This document shows positions 10,314-19,089 of a stretch of DNA of 64,000 nucleotides, piece by piece. The notes below the pieces were generated by a model. It was not told where the DNA came from, ran no database searches, and was given only the letters and a program-made list of their open reading frames with translations. This DNA comes from Marinomonas rhizomae (lineage in GTDB: Bacteria > Pseudomonadota > Gammaproteobacteria > Pseudomonadales > Marinomonadaceae), in the NCBI RefSeq assembly GCF_024397855.1, contig NZ_CP073343.1:3348001-3412000 (forward strand). The letters run 5' to 3'. A program made the translations under genes and the position numbers. The first letter of the stretch is position 1; every line of letters starts with the position of its first letter.

Positions 10314-10344
10314 TTAAAAGACAGCAAGATTTATAGATTAAAGA

Positions 10345-10965
10345 CTAACCCTTTAATGCAAGAAAAGCCCCTGCGCTTGCCATTATTCCACCAGCTGTCT
10401 TATTCAATGTTTTCATAGAACGCTCTGACTTCATGAAACGCCTAGCCTGAGAAGCGCCCACTGAAATAATCGTTAACCCCAGTAACAAGGCAACAAAAGT
10501 AAGAAACGCAGCTAACACAATATCCGACGCACTTAAAACGGTTAGATCCATAAATGTCGGTAAAAAAGCGATATAGAAAAGTATCACTTTTGGGTTAGAA
10601 GAAGAAATCATAAAGCCTTGGACAAAGCTCGCCATCTCGTTATTTCTCTCTTGCAAATGACCGTCTGTGGGAACAGAAGAGACAGGAGCCTTCCACATTT
10701 TCCAACCCAGATAAATAAGGTATGCAGCACCAGCGTAACGTATAACTAAAAACACCTCTTCCCAAGCCGACGCTATTGCCGCTAATCCATAACACGCCAT
10801 GACCAAATAAGCGATGTCACTCATTACCATACCAAGGCATAGAGAGAAACTGGCGCGCGCGCCTTTAGCAATACTTCTCGCCAAAATGGCAAAAATCCCA
10901 GGACCTGGGGTAATGCCAAAAATAAAAATAGCGATAAAAAACGTGATTCCACTTTCTAACGTCAT
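10345..10965 (-). CDS. LysE/RhtB-family amino-acid exporter
   Basis: This inner-membrane exporter of the LysE/RhtB superfamily carries amino acids or related small molecules out of the cell. About six hydrophobic helices are visible, with the family signature ITPGPGIFAILARSIAKGARA near the N-terminus. I place the start at the ATG at 10965 (MTLESGITFF), which has GGAGAG six bases upstream. An in-frame TTG upstream would add nine residues that contain this ribosome binding site. The gene follows a TetR regulator with almost no gap, so the regulator probably controls its own exporter operon. The substrate is unknown. Confidence 0.82.
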   Translation of the reverse strand: MTLESGITFFIAIFIFGITPGPGIFAILARSIAKGARASFSLCLGMVMSDIAYLVMACYGLAAIASAWEEVFLVIRYAGAAYLIYLGWKMWKAPVSSVPTDGHLQERNNEMASFVQGFMISSSNPKVILFYIAFLPTFMDLTVLSASDIVLAAFLTFVALLLGLTIISVGASQARRFMKSERSMKTLNKTAGGIMASAGAFLALKG

Positions 10966-10992
10966 ACTTAGCTCTCCGCTAATTACCAACAA

Positions 10993-11634
10993 TCACTCAA
11001 CAACACCACAACCCGCTAATACCATGCGAGTAATAAATTGCTTTGCCTCTTCATAGTCATTTTCTTCAAGCTCATCTTTCTGCAGCATAATCTTTACTTG
11101 AGCATCAAAATCAGCATAAGTCTGGGTCATTGCCCAAATACTAATAAAGAGATGCTCTGTTGAAACTGGCTGCATTAGGCCTTTATCAACCCATACCTGA
11201 ATCGTTGCTTTTTCACGACTTAGCTCAGTAACAAAAAGACTTCTAAGGTAATCTAAGACGAAGGTTTCTTCGCCAATTAAAGCCATTGCAAAAATCTTTG
11301 ACGCATTCTTATTCGTGCGCGATTGGTCTATTTTTTCACTAATATAACGGGACAGATTAAGCTTCGGCCCTTCTTCAGCGTTAAATTCGCTGACAGAGTC
11401 TAACCAAAGACGAAGAATACGCTCTAAGACGGCTTCTAATAAATCTTTTTTTGAGCGGTAATAATAATGAACATTTGCTTTCGGCAAACCCGCCTCATCA
11501 GCAATCATTTGAGTCGTTGTCTTAGCCAAGCCTTGTCGAGCAAAAACACGCTCTGAGGTCTCTAAAATAAGGGTTTGGTTTTGAGCACGAATATGCGCTT
11601 TCAATTGGTCTTTTGGTCGTTTAACTTCGCTCAA
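10993..11634 (-). CDS. TetR-family regulator of the LysE exporter
   Basis: This 213-residue TetR/AcrR repressor has an N-terminal helix-turn-helix (about 20-65; TTQMIADEAGLPKANVHYYYRSKKDLLEAVLER). The ligand-binding half resembles the RutR-type C-terminal domain (IWVxxKGLMQPV-like segment). The start appears to be TTG at 11634 with GAGG eight bases upstream; no ATG fits. Its stop is directly followed by the LysE coding region, indicating an operon. The ligand is unknown and is probably the exported compound. Confidence 0.82.
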   Translation of the reverse strand: MSEVKRPKDQLKAHIRAQNQTLILETSERVFARQGLAKTTTQMIADEAGLPKANVHYYYRSKKDLLEAVLERILRLWLDSVSEFNAEEGPKLNLSRYISEKIDQSRTNKNASKIFAMALIGEETFVLDYLRSLFVTELSREKATIQVWVDKGLMQPVSTEHLFISIWAMTQTYADFDAQVKIMLQKDELEENDYEEAKQFITRMVLAGCGVVE

Positions 11635-11763
11635 GGATTGGCCTCGCTGATCACAACATAACTAAAGGGGGAAGTATTTTTATATCGGCTTACCATCCTG
11701 TGCGATATGCCCGAAGAATATCATTCTTTACAATAGGCACGAAGCCTTAAGAAAAATTTCCAT

Positions 11764-11787
11764 AAAAAAAGGGAGCCGAAGCTCCCC
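11764..11787 (-). terminator. intrinsic terminator with UUCG tetraloop
   Basis: On the minus strand GGGAGC-TTCG-GCTCCC is followed by T7, a textbook terminator. It lies 130 bp upstream of the TetR start and ends the candidate RNA described next. Confidence 0.85.
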
Positions 11788-12011
11788 ATTTCCCCTCGCA
11801 GCAGAGACGTTAATGACTATAGGCATTCGTCATTAGGCTAACTGCTACACCACGTTGGCTCTGTGATCAAGGCGCAATCATATCAATCACGACCCTCAAT
11901 GTTTTTGTACAGCGGCGATAACCTAATATCTACCGCCCGGTTACTAAATCAGTAAACCGAAAAGACCCTACCACTTTCAAACAAGCGAATACGACCTTTG
12001 ATGTAATCTAG
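11764..12011 (-). ncRNA. candidate structured small RNA or riboswitch-type leader
   Basis: About 248 nt lie between a near-consensus sigma-70 promoter and the terminator above, with no open reading frame longer than about eight codons. Predicted helices read by eye: TAATGAC/GTCATTA, enclosed by GCAG/CTGC; GTGAT/ATCAC; and CGGTT/AACCG extended by ACT/AGT. I do not recognise a known family: there is no lysine-riboswitch core and no clear 6S bubble. It may be an independent small RNA or a terminator-equipped leader of the TetR-LysE operon that lies downstream on the same strand. Confidence 0.5.
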
Positions 12012-12017
12012 TAATAG

Positions 12018-12045
12018 ATTATAGACAGGTGAATCAGCAGTGCAA
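12018..12045 (-). promoter_or_regulatory. sigma-70 promoter of the candidate RNA
   Basis: On the minus strand, TTGCAC (12045-12040), 16 bp and a perfect TATAAT (12023-12018) predict a start near 12011. It is the best promoter seen by eye in the window. Confidence 0.65.
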
Positions 12046-12056
12046 TAGATGAGAGC

Positions 12057-12081
12057 AAAAAAACTGATCGATCGGTCAGTT
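12057..12081 (-). terminator. terminator of the diguanylate cyclase gene, palindromic
   Basis: On the minus strand AACTGACCGATCGATCAGTT is followed by further T residues, giving a hairpin plus U-run 12 bp after the GGDEF stop. The near-perfect 20-bp palindrome with a CGATCG centre also resembles a TetR-type operator and sits just upstream of the small-RNA promoter. A double role is possible. Confidence 0.55.
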
Positions 12082-12092
12082 ATTTTGAGACT

Positions 12093-13247
12093 TTAAGTAT
12101 TTTTAGGGGATGGTGACTTAGAAACGCGATTTCTTCCTTTTTTCTTCGACTGATATAAAGCTTCATCCGCCCGTTTTAAGACAGAATCTGGGGACTCACC
12201 AATAGCAGCAAAAGCCACACCGACGCTAGCGGTCACGTTAACAGCTATCTCTTGCTTCTTTTTAGGATCAAACACGTCGACCAAAGCAGATTCAATACTT
12301 TCACGAATCAACTCTAAAACCTCTTCAGCATCACCAACACGCTTCCCTCGAAATACAATAGTGAATTCTTCACCACCAAAACGAAAGGCCTTACCTGGAC
12401 TGGAAAATTGCTTTAACTGAGAGGCAACACTTTGCAACACTTTATCGCCCATATCATGACCATAAGTGTCATTAAATTTTTTGAAATGATCGACATCAAT
12501 CATAGCAATGGCATAGTGCTTAGACAGCCCAACAAGTTGTTCATTCAAAGCACGCCTACCTGGCAACTTGGTCATGTCATCTAAATAAGCCATACGATGG
12601 CTTTCCATCAGTAAGAACCAAATCCATAATAAAAATTGTGCGGATAGCAGAGCATCAAACTGAATATCAGAAGAAACAAACTGACTAGCAATCAGCAAAC
12701 TAACAATACTAACCAGGCCGCTTGCTCGAAATGTGTCGCCACTTAACCACCATGCAAAACCAATGGCCGAAGTGCTAATAAACAAAACACACCACAATAA
12801 AACAGTCGACCAGCTTACCCTGCTACTTAAAACTGCATGATCTAGAAATGCAAAAGACACCCAGTTGCGCTCAATGGCATAGCACCAGCAGACAAGCATC
12901 AAGACAAATAAAATACGATTTACAGCAAAGCGATTGAAAAAACCACGCTCAGGTACAAACCCCAACAAAGCAATGCAGAAGCAAGTCACAACCAAGTAAG
13001 CCGTCAATGATGCAGCTTGATCTGAGTCTCCATATAGCTTTGGAATCAACAAGAGCAAAACAAGAATCAGCACTCGACCTTTATTAAAGTGCCAAGCCAA
13101 TAAAATTGCGATACCAGCAAAAATAAGGGGAAGCAATGGTAGCAAGCTGAACCACAAAGGTGGCAGCAAACCGACATACAAACTAGCATAGATGCTAACT
13201 AGCAAAATAAAACATGGAACCAACAATGAACTCAGACGTTCAGACAT
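12093..13247 (-). CDS. membrane-anchored GGDEF diguanylate cyclase
   Basis: This protein synthesises cyclic-di-GMP from two GTP. Seven or so hydrophobic helices occupy residues 1-215. A C-terminal GGDEF domain follows, beginning at MAYLDDMTKLPGRRALNEQL, with the active-site motif GGEEF in FRFGGEEFTIVF and AMIDVDHFKKFNDTYGHDMGD before it. The residues five positions ahead of GGEEF (SPGK) are not RxxD, so the usual product-inhibition site is missing. No periplasmic or cytoplasmic sensor fold is recognisable; the membrane block may be the sensor. The enzyme looks active; the signal is unknown. Confidence 0.88.
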   Translation of the reverse strand: MSERLSSLLVPCFILLVSIYASLYVGLLPPLWFSLLPLLPLIFAGIAILLAWHFNKGRVLILVLLLLIPKLYGDSDQAASLTAYLVVTCFCIALLGFVPERGFFNRFAVNRILFVLMLVCWCYAIERNWVSFAFLDHAVLSSRVSWSTVLLWCVLFISTSAIGFAWWLSGDTFRASGLVSIVSLLIASQFVSSDIQFDALLSAQFLLWIWFLLMESHRMAYLDDMTKLPGRRALNEQLVGLSKHYAIAMIDVDHFKKFNDTYGHDMGDKVLQSVASQLKQFSSPGKAFRFGGEEFTIVFRGKRVGDAEEVLELIRESIESALVDVFDPKKKQEIAVNVTASVGVAFAAIGESPDSVLKRADEALYQSKKKGRNRVSKSPSPKNT

Positions 13248-13357
13248 AAAGATAACAAACCCATCGAATCATTCGATTAAATACGACCAATATATTGCCC
13301 CGAAAACGATTCAATTTCATTAATAATAACTCTGAACCTAAATTAGAGGAAAAAACA

Positions 13358-14329
13358 ATGGGATTACTTGTAGATGGTCAATGGGTCGATCAGTGGTATG
13401 ACACCAAAGCAAGCAAAGGAAAGTTTGTTCGCAGCGAGTCAGAGTTCAGAAACTGGATCTACCCAGATAGCGAATACCAATCCAGTGACCCAAGTCATTT
13501 CCCCGCACAAGCAGGACGCTACCACCTGTATGTTTCACTTGCCTGCCCATGGGCACACAGAGCGTTGGTTTTTATTAAATTAAAACAATTAGAAGACATC
13601 ATAAGTATTAGCTGCGTGCATCCAGACATGCTAGAAAATGGCTGGGAATTTAAGCAAGATGATAAATTTAAAGACCCTAATATTGATATTGGAGATCCAT
13701 TACACCAGTTCAATTTTGCTTATCAGCTGTACACAAAATCCAAGCCAAATTACAGCGGTAGAGTAACCGTCCCCATTTTATGGGACAAAGAGCGCCAAAC
13801 CATTGTATCTAACGAATCTTCAGAAATTATCCGCATTTTCAATCGTGCATTTAATGAAATGACAGGAAATACGTTAGATTTCTATCCAGAAAACAAAGCC
13901 AACGATATTGACCAATTAAATGAGCGCATCTATAACACAGTCAACAACGGCGTCTATAAATGTGGCTTTGCGACGACCCAAGACGCCTACGAAGAAGCAC
14001 TAATGCCACTTTTTGATACCCTGGATTTTTTAGAAGAAAGATTAACGACTCGTACTTATTTATTAGGAGAGGCACAAACAGAAGCAGACTGGCGTCTTTT
14101 TACCACGCTGATTCGTTTTGATGCGGTCTACTTTGGTCATTTTAAGTGTAACCTTAAGCGAATCTTAGACTACCCTCACCTTAATGCTTATTTGAAAAAA
14201 CTTTACGACGTACCCAACATTTCTGGCACCGTAAACTTACAGCACATCAAGCGACATTATTACTACAGCCACAAAACAATCAACCCAACTCAAGTTGTTC
14301 CCGTAGGCCCAGCCAAATTATTTCCTTAA
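13358..14329 (+). CDS. yqjG: glutathionyl-hydroquinone reductase (Xi-class GST)
   Basis: This glutathione-dependent reductase of glutathionyl-hydroquinones belongs to the omega/Xi class of GSTs. The thioredoxin-like N-terminal half carries the catalytic cysteine in SLACPWAHRALVF. The all-alpha C-terminal half contains NNGVYKCGFATTQDAYEEA and LLGEAQTEADWRLFTTLIRFD, both family hallmarks. I choose the ATG at 13358 (MGLLVDGQWVDQWYDT), which has AGAGGA seven bases upstream. A longer reading adds 21 residues without a ribosome binding site. The 323-aa length matches E. coli YqjG (328 aa). A terminator follows. Confidence 0.92.
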   Translation: MGLLVDGQWVDQWYDTKASKGKFVRSESEFRNWIYPDSEYQSSDPSHFPAQAGRYHLYVSLACPWAHRALVFIKLKQLEDIISISCVHPDMLENGWEFKQDDKFKDPNIDIGDPLHQFNFAYQLYTKSKPNYSGRVTVPILWDKERQTIVSNESSEIIRIFNRAFNEMTGNTLDFYPENKANDIDQLNERIYNTVNNGVYKCGFATTQDAYEEALMPLFDTLDFLEERLTTRTYLLGEAQTEADWRLFTTLIRFDAVYFGHFKCNLKRILDYPHLNAYLKKLYDVPNISGTVNLQHIKRHYYYSHKTINPTQVVPVGPAKLFP

Positions 14330-14391
14330 ACATCAATTAACTTAAAAAGGAATTAAGGCAAATTCAAGAAGCCTGAGCTAAAGTCTATTAA

Positions 14392-14430
14392 AGTGAACCG
14401 TTTTTAAGGATAATTGGTTCACTTTTTTTA
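14392..14430 (+). terminator. intrinsic terminator after yqjG
   Basis: GTGAACC (14393-14399) and GGTTCAC (14416-14422) form a stem followed by T7. Confidence 0.7.
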
Positions 14431-14507
14431 TTTACGCCTCCTTAGTTAGCTATTACTTATAACCCAACGCCAACTAAAAATATAAATACTTGAGACTTGT
14501 GGTTTTT

Positions 14508-15377
14508 ATGGAAAAGAAAATTCTTTGGATAATCTCTTTTGCACTGATTTTTATTTTGTGGGTCAAGACAGGACCATTTAAAAGTGAACTAAATGATATA
14601 TATCAGGGCTATCTATCTGATCCTAGCTCTTCTCAAGAAGAGTTAGGCGAAGCCACATCAGATGAAAAAAACTATTTCAAATCCCATCCAATTCAAACCG
14701 AAACGCCAGACTTTTTGGCAATAACAGATATCCAAGAACGTAAAAAGGCTTTTTTTAATTATCTAATGCCTTTTGTAAATGAAAAAAACAGTCTCATTTT
14801 AAAAGATCGCGACCGCTTAAGTATCCTACTTAACAGCAATAAAAAACTTTCAGCAAAAAACAAAAAATGGATTTCGACCCTTCGTCAAAACCATAAACTG
14901 AAAAAACTTGAAAGCTATACAAAAGACGATATTAAAGCCTTACTTAATCGCCTAGATATCATCCCAGTATCACTCGTTTTAGCACAAGCTGCAAACGAAT
15001 CAGCCTGGGGAACCTCTCGATTCGCAACTCAAGGCAGTAATTATTTTGGTCAATGGTGCTTTAGGAAAGGCTGCGGTTTAGTACCAGAATCCAGAAACGA
15101 GGACGCCGATCATGAAGTTCAAAAATTCAATGACGCTCGCGAATCTGTTTTTGCCTATATTGACAACCTAAATACCAATGGAGCCTATAAAAAGCTCAGA
15201 GCTACCCGCGCGCAATTGCGTCAAAATAAAGAAATCGTCACCGGCCTGGCTCTTGTGCATGGCTTGGAGCACTACTCTGAACGCGGCCAAGCCTATATAG
15301 AAGAAATTGAAGGCTTGATCAATTACAACAAGCTATGGCGTTTCAATAGAACTCAACCTAAACCAGAGGCACAATAG
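14508..15377 (+). CDS. Bax-like protein with glucosaminidase domain
   Basis: This is a peptidoglycan-active protein of the Bax/FlgJ-type N-acetylglucosaminidase family. One N-terminal membrane helix (IIWIISFALIF-like, residues 5-20 from the ATG) anchors a periplasmic domain. The catalytic region holds PVSLVLAQAANESAWGTSRFATQGSNYFGQWC with the glutamate in ANESAWG, and SVFAYIDNLNTNGAYKKLR follows. The ATG at 14508 gives a compact lipid-anchor-free signal anchor. A TTG 18 bp upstream is possible. The role in cell-wall turnover is inferred. Confidence 0.82.
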   Translation: MEKKILWIISFALIFILWVKTGPFKSELNDIYQGYLSDPSSSQEELGEATSDEKNYFKSHPIQTETPDFLAITDIQERKKAFFNYLMPFVNEKNSLILKDRDRLSILLNSNKKLSAKNKKWISTLRQNHKLKKLESYTKDDIKALLNRLDIIPVSLVLAQAANESAWGTSRFATQGSNYFGQWCFRKGCGLVPESRNEDADHEVQKFNDARESVFAYIDNLNTNGAYKKLRATRAQLRQNKEIVTGLALVHGLEHYSERGQAYIEEIEGLINYNKLWRFNRTQPKPEAQ

Positions 15378-15527
15378 TCACTGGCGCTTTATCCAAACGA
15401 AAACCAAGATAAATGTAATAAAATGCAATTTATTGTTACGAAATTACTTTATGTGGGGTGGCTAAGCGCCACCCCCTTCATTACAATACCGTAATATTTC
15501 ACCCACTCATCAAACGAGGAAATTCAA

Positions 15528-17444
15528 TTGGCCCGTTTACCTGTTATTGTTGGCTTTGGCGGAATCAATTCGGCTGGTCGTACTTCGTCACATCAAGCAT
15601 ATCGCCGCATTGTCTTTGATCTTCTTCCAAGCACAATCCAGCAGGATGTTTTACTCGATCTTGCCACTATTACGAATATGGCTGAACACAAAAACGGCCT
15701 CTGGTACACCAATGGTGGAGAAACCCTAGACGCTGCCGCACTTGTCGACAGCATTGGAGAATCTCTTCTTGCTCGCACTTTGATTCGTCGCATCCACCCT
15801 AGTTTATTTGACGTTGACCGTGTCATTTTGCACAAATCCACCACTTTGCAATCCAACAAAAGCGAAGAAAAACTTAGCTTTACAATAAAAACACGCTCTC
15901 TTCCAAATGATCGACCAACGAACTGGCAGGTAACCGAGCTTTCAGACAACCTAAGCGAAGTCGTGGTTGATGGTAATTTAGAAGCCTTCATAAAAGACAC
16001 TCGTGCGCTCTCTGTAAAGGCAGCAGGGCAACTACCTACCGGTTTCGATCCATCTAAACTATACCAAAGCAGAAACCACCCTCGCGGTTTACAAATGACA
16101 GTTTATGGTGCGTCAGACGCTTTAAAAAGTAGTGGTATTGATTGGGAAACGATTCGCAGTAAAGTTGCTCCAGATCAAATGGCGGTATACGCAGCCAACT
16201 CAATTGGTCAAATGGACGACTTAGGCTTTGGCGGTATGCTCAAGTCCGCTCTAATGGGAAAGCGTACAACATCAAAACACTTGCCTCTTGGCTATGCTCA
16301 AATGCCCGCAGACTTTGTAAACGCTTATCTTTTAGGCAGTGTCGGCAATGTCGGAACCGCAATTGGCGCCTGTGCAACGTATTTTTTTAACCTAGAAAAA
16401 GCCATAGATGGCATCAAAACAGGGAAATTTCGTGTCGCCATGGTTGGTGGCAGCGATGCTCCGATCACCCCTGAAATTATCGAAGGTTTTAGAACGATGG
16501 GGGCATTAGCTGAAGATACCGCCTTACTCGCTCTCGACCAAATAACAAACCAAGAAGAACCAGATCACACTCGTAGTTGTCGACCATTTGCTCAAAACTG
16601 CGGTTTTACCATTGGTGAGTCTAGTCAATGGACTCTTCTTATGGATGATGAGCTTGCCATTGAACTAGGTGCAGAAATATTTGGTGCTATTCCTGCCGTT
16701 TTCTCTCACGCAGATGGCCATAAAAAATCCATATCAGCTCCAGGAATCGGCAACTATTTGACCATGAGTAAAGCCATGGCCTACCTGCAAAACATAATAG
16801 GCAATGACGGCTTAACACAACGTACTTTCATTCAAGCACATGGTACAAGCACGCCACAAAACCGCATTACCGAATCTCATGTACTAAGCAAAGCAGCAAC
16901 AAGTTTTGGCGCAACTGAAATGCCCGTTGTAGCAATGAAAGCTTTCCTTGGACACTCCCAAGGTACGGCAGGTGGTGATCAACTTCACCTATCCTTAGGG
17001 GTATGGAAAGATGGCATCCTGCCTGGGATCACAACATCACACGCTGTTGCCGATGATGTTTATCAAGAAGGCTTAAAGTTCCAACTTAAACACGAAGCCT
17101 ACGGAAAAGACTATTTTGATGCAGCACTACTAAACTCAAAAGGTTTCGGTGGCAACAATGCTACAGCCGTTTTGCTATCTCCACTGCAAACTATGAAAAT
17201 GCTGAAAAAACGTTATAGCGCAGAGCAAATGAGTACTTACCAAGCGAAAAACGTTGATATTATTGCGACAGCAGAAGAATACAACCAATCCGCCATTCGC
17301 GGTGAAACCCTTCCTATCTATAAGTTTGGGTTTAACGTGTTAGGCGGTGAAGAACTCGATATCAGTGATCAAGAAATCCGCTTGCCTGGTTACGATATGC
17401 CGGTAAATCTTAATATAGAAAATGAGTTTAGCGATTTAAAATAA
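15528..17444 (+). CDS. fabY: beta-ketoacyl-ACP synthase FabY
   Basis: This condensing enzyme starts fatty-acid synthesis from acetyl-CoA and malonyl-ACP in organisms such as Pseudomonas that use FabY instead of FabH. The 638-residue length matches P. aeruginosa FabY (PA5174). The thiolase fold shows the catalytic Cys282 in AIGACATYFF, the first histidine in FIQAHGTSTPQNR and the second in FLGHSQGTAGGDQ. NSKGFGGNNATAVLL is near the end. Translation starts at TTG (15528), with GAGGA about eight bases upstream. It is monocistronic with a bidirectional terminator after it. Confidence 0.92.
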   Translation: MARLPVIVGFGGINSAGRTSSHQAYRRIVFDLLPSTIQQDVLLDLATITNMAEHKNGLWYTNGGETLDAAALVDSIGESLLARTLIRRIHPSLFDVDRVILHKSTTLQSNKSEEKLSFTIKTRSLPNDRPTNWQVTELSDNLSEVVVDGNLEAFIKDTRALSVKAAGQLPTGFDPSKLYQSRNHPRGLQMTVYGASDALKSSGIDWETIRSKVAPDQMAVYAANSIGQMDDLGFGGMLKSALMGKRTTSKHLPLGYAQMPADFVNAYLLGSVGNVGTAIGACATYFFNLEKAIDGIKTGKFRVAMVGGSDAPITPEIIEGFRTMGALAEDTALLALDQITNQEEPDHTRSCRPFAQNCGFTIGESSQWTLLMDDELAIELGAEIFGAIPAVFSHADGHKKSISAPGIGNYLTMSKAMAYLQNIIGNDGLTQRTFIQAHGTSTPQNRITESHVLSKAATSFGATEMPVVAMKAFLGHSQGTAGGDQLHLSLGVWKDGILPGITTSHAVADDVYQEGLKFQLKHEAYGKDYFDAALLNSKGFGGNNATAVLLSPLQTMKMLKKRYSAEQMSTYQAKNVDIIATAEEYNQSAIRGETLPIYKFGFNVLGGEELDISDQEIRLPGYDMPVNLNIENEFSDLK

Positions 17445-17462
17445 TTGCTATAACCAGACCAA

Positions 17463-17509
17463 AAAGGCTGACTAATACATGATTAAAATTTTGTATTGGC
17501 CAGCCTTTC
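17463..17509. terminator. bidirectional terminator between fabY and the LysR gene
   Basis: Arms 17463-17479 (AAAGGCTGACTAATACA) and 17492-17508 (TGTATTGGCCAGCCTTT) pair over 17 bp with two mismatches. The second arm overlaps the last codons of the convergent LysR gene. Confidence 0.7.
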
Positions 17510-18379
17510 TTGTAAAAAATCCAATAATAATCGAGTCTTCCTAGACATCAGTTTGCGCTGCGGGTAGATAGCATAAAAGCATATTTCGTAGCCTTGATAG
17601 TGAGGCAATAAGTTCACCAATTCACCTGAGGCAATGTATTTAGCTAGCAAAAAGTCAGGCTGATAAATTATTCCTAAACCAGCTAAAGCAAAGCGTGTCA
17701 AAGCCCCACCATTATTGACAACAAAAGATCCAGAAACAGACATTGTCTGAGAGATACCTTTGTCATTCGTCAAGGTCCAGCGATTTGGCGACAGCGCGTT
17801 GCTGTATAAAAGACAGGAGTGGTCAGCTAAATTATCGATGCAATCAAGGCCGCCATGCTTTGCAATGTATTCAGGCGACGCACACACGTACCCTTTGGAA
17901 TAACACAAAGGACGTGCGACGAACTGATCTCCACCTAAATCACCACCTCGGATGGCTATATCCACACCAGATTCAGTCATATCAACACGCTTATCACTGA
18001 AATCCACATCCAACTCAATTTCAGGGTATATACGGCTAAAATCATCTAATAATGGCACAACATACGATAGACCGAAATCCATAGGCACACTTATTTTCAA
18101 AAGCCCTTTTGGCTTTTGTGTTAAGTCACCTATTTCACTTTCTGCTTCCTCAATCGCATCAAGAATCGCAACACAGTGTTGATAATACTTACGCCCAGCA
18201 TGAGTAATACTGATATTGCGTGTATTTCGCTGCAAGAGTTTAGTCCCTAATTCTTCCTCTATGGAATTTATATAACGAGTTACCATTGGCCGAGAAATGC
18301 CTAAAGAGTCACTGGCTAATTTAAAGCTCTCCGCCTCATAAACACGGCAAAATACCTTCATTGCTTGCAGCTTATCCAT
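17483..18379 (-). CDS. LysR-family transcriptional regulator
   Basis: This 298-residue LysR regulator has an N-terminal winged helix-turn-helix (residues 1-60, MKVFCRVYEAESFKLASDSLGISRPMVTRYINSIEEELGTKLLQR). The periplasmic-binding-like effector domain begins at about residue 90 and includes the typical VDIAIRGGDLG segment of the CrgA/DsdC-like subgroup. It is divergent from the yceI gene, with about 140 bp between the starts, so yceI is the obvious candidate target. The effector is unknown. Confidence 0.87.
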   Translation of the reverse strand: MDKLQAMKVFCRVYEAESFKLASDSLGISRPMVTRYINSIEEELGTKLLQRNTRNISITHAGRKYYQHCVAILDAIEEAESEIGDLTQKPKGLLKISVPMDFGLSYVVPLLDDFSRIYPEIELDVDFSDKRVDMTESGVDIAIRGGDLGGDQFVARPLCYSKGYVCASPEYIAKHGGLDCIDNLADHSCLLYSNALSPNRWTLTNDKGISQTMSVSGSFVVNNGGALTRFALAGLGIIYQPDFLLAKYIASGELVNLLPHYQGYEICFYAIYPQRKLMSRKTRLLLDFLQERLANTKF

Positions 18380-18516
18380 TCACTCACCTGAAAAATAAAA
18401 AGTTCCCCTATTATCATTTCTTTTTAGTGAATATTGAATTGTTTTTTGGGCTGATTATTTATCAAAAGAAACAATTTAAACTAGCTACATCTTTAAATCT
18501 AATAAAGGAATCTAAA

Positions 18517-19056
18517 ATGAAAGCAATTACTATCAGTGCATTAATGCTTGCATCAAGCCTAACGATGGCAGCAGATTACAAAATTGATCCAGCTCACTCT
18601 GGAGTTGTATTTAAAGTCGGTCATTTGGGTGTGAGCACAACAGTTGGTCGCTTTAATGAATTCGAAGGCAACTTTGAATACGCTGAAGACGGAAAATCAG
18701 GCAGCGCTTCACTAACAATCAAAGCGGACAGCATCGACACTAACCATGATGCCCGCGACAAACATCTTCGTAGTCCAGATTTTTTAGATGTTAAACAATT
18801 TCCTACGTTGACATTCAACAGCACTAAGTTTGAGGGCGATACGTTAACTGGAGACCTGACAATACACGGCATAACAAAGCCAGTTAGCTTCGATGTTAAA
18901 AAGATCGGGGAAGGCAAAGATCCATGGGGAGGTTACCGCGCAGGTTTTGAAGCAACAACCGTTATTCAACGCAGTGATTTTGGCGTAACTTACTTTATCC
19001 CTGGCGTAACAGATAAAACAGAAATTGAAGTCTACGTGGAAGGCATTCGCCAGTAA
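18517..19056 (+). CDS. YceI-family periplasmic isoprenoid-binding protein
   Basis: This secreted lipocalin-like protein binds long isoprenoid chains; some homologues are induced by base or osmotic stress. From the ATG at 18517 there is a clear signal peptide (MKAITISALMLASSLTMAA, cleavage before DYKIDPAHS). The YceI core follows: FKVGHLGVSTTVGRFNEFEG, DTNHDARDKHLRSPDFLDV, LTGDLTIHGITKPVSFDV and RSDFGVTYFIPGVTDKTEI. An AAAGGA ribosome binding site sits eight bases upstream. A longer reading from 18361 has no initiation signal and would bury the signal peptide. Confidence 0.92.
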   Translation: MKAITISALMLASSLTMAADYKIDPAHSGVVFKVGHLGVSTTVGRFNEFEGNFEYAEDGKSGSASLTIKADSIDTNHDARDKHLRSPDFLDVKQFPTLTFNSTKFEGDTLTGDLTIHGITKPVSFDVKKIGEGKDPWGGYRAGFEATTVIQRSDFGVTYFIPGVTDKTEIEVYVEGIRQ

Positions 19057-19089
19057 TCAATTTAGAAAAAAGCACCAAGGAAAGCGATC

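Noticed and set aside
10272..10320. Possible origin of spacer 54540-54571 from the upp terminator region (shared AAAAAACCGTCT start)
   Set aside because: Only about 12 A-rich bases agree and the rest differs; chance similarity, not self-targeting.
11764..12011. Identification of the structured RNA as 6S RNA or a lysine riboswitch
   Set aside because: No 6S-like central bubble with flanking closing stems and none of the lysine-riboswitch core motifs could be found; left as unknown.
12057..12081. Palindrome AACTGACCGATCGATCAGTT as a definite TetR operator for the exporter pair
   Set aside because: It is followed by a T-run right after the GGDEF stop and lies over 400 bp from the TetR start, so a terminator is the simpler reading; operator role kept only as an option.
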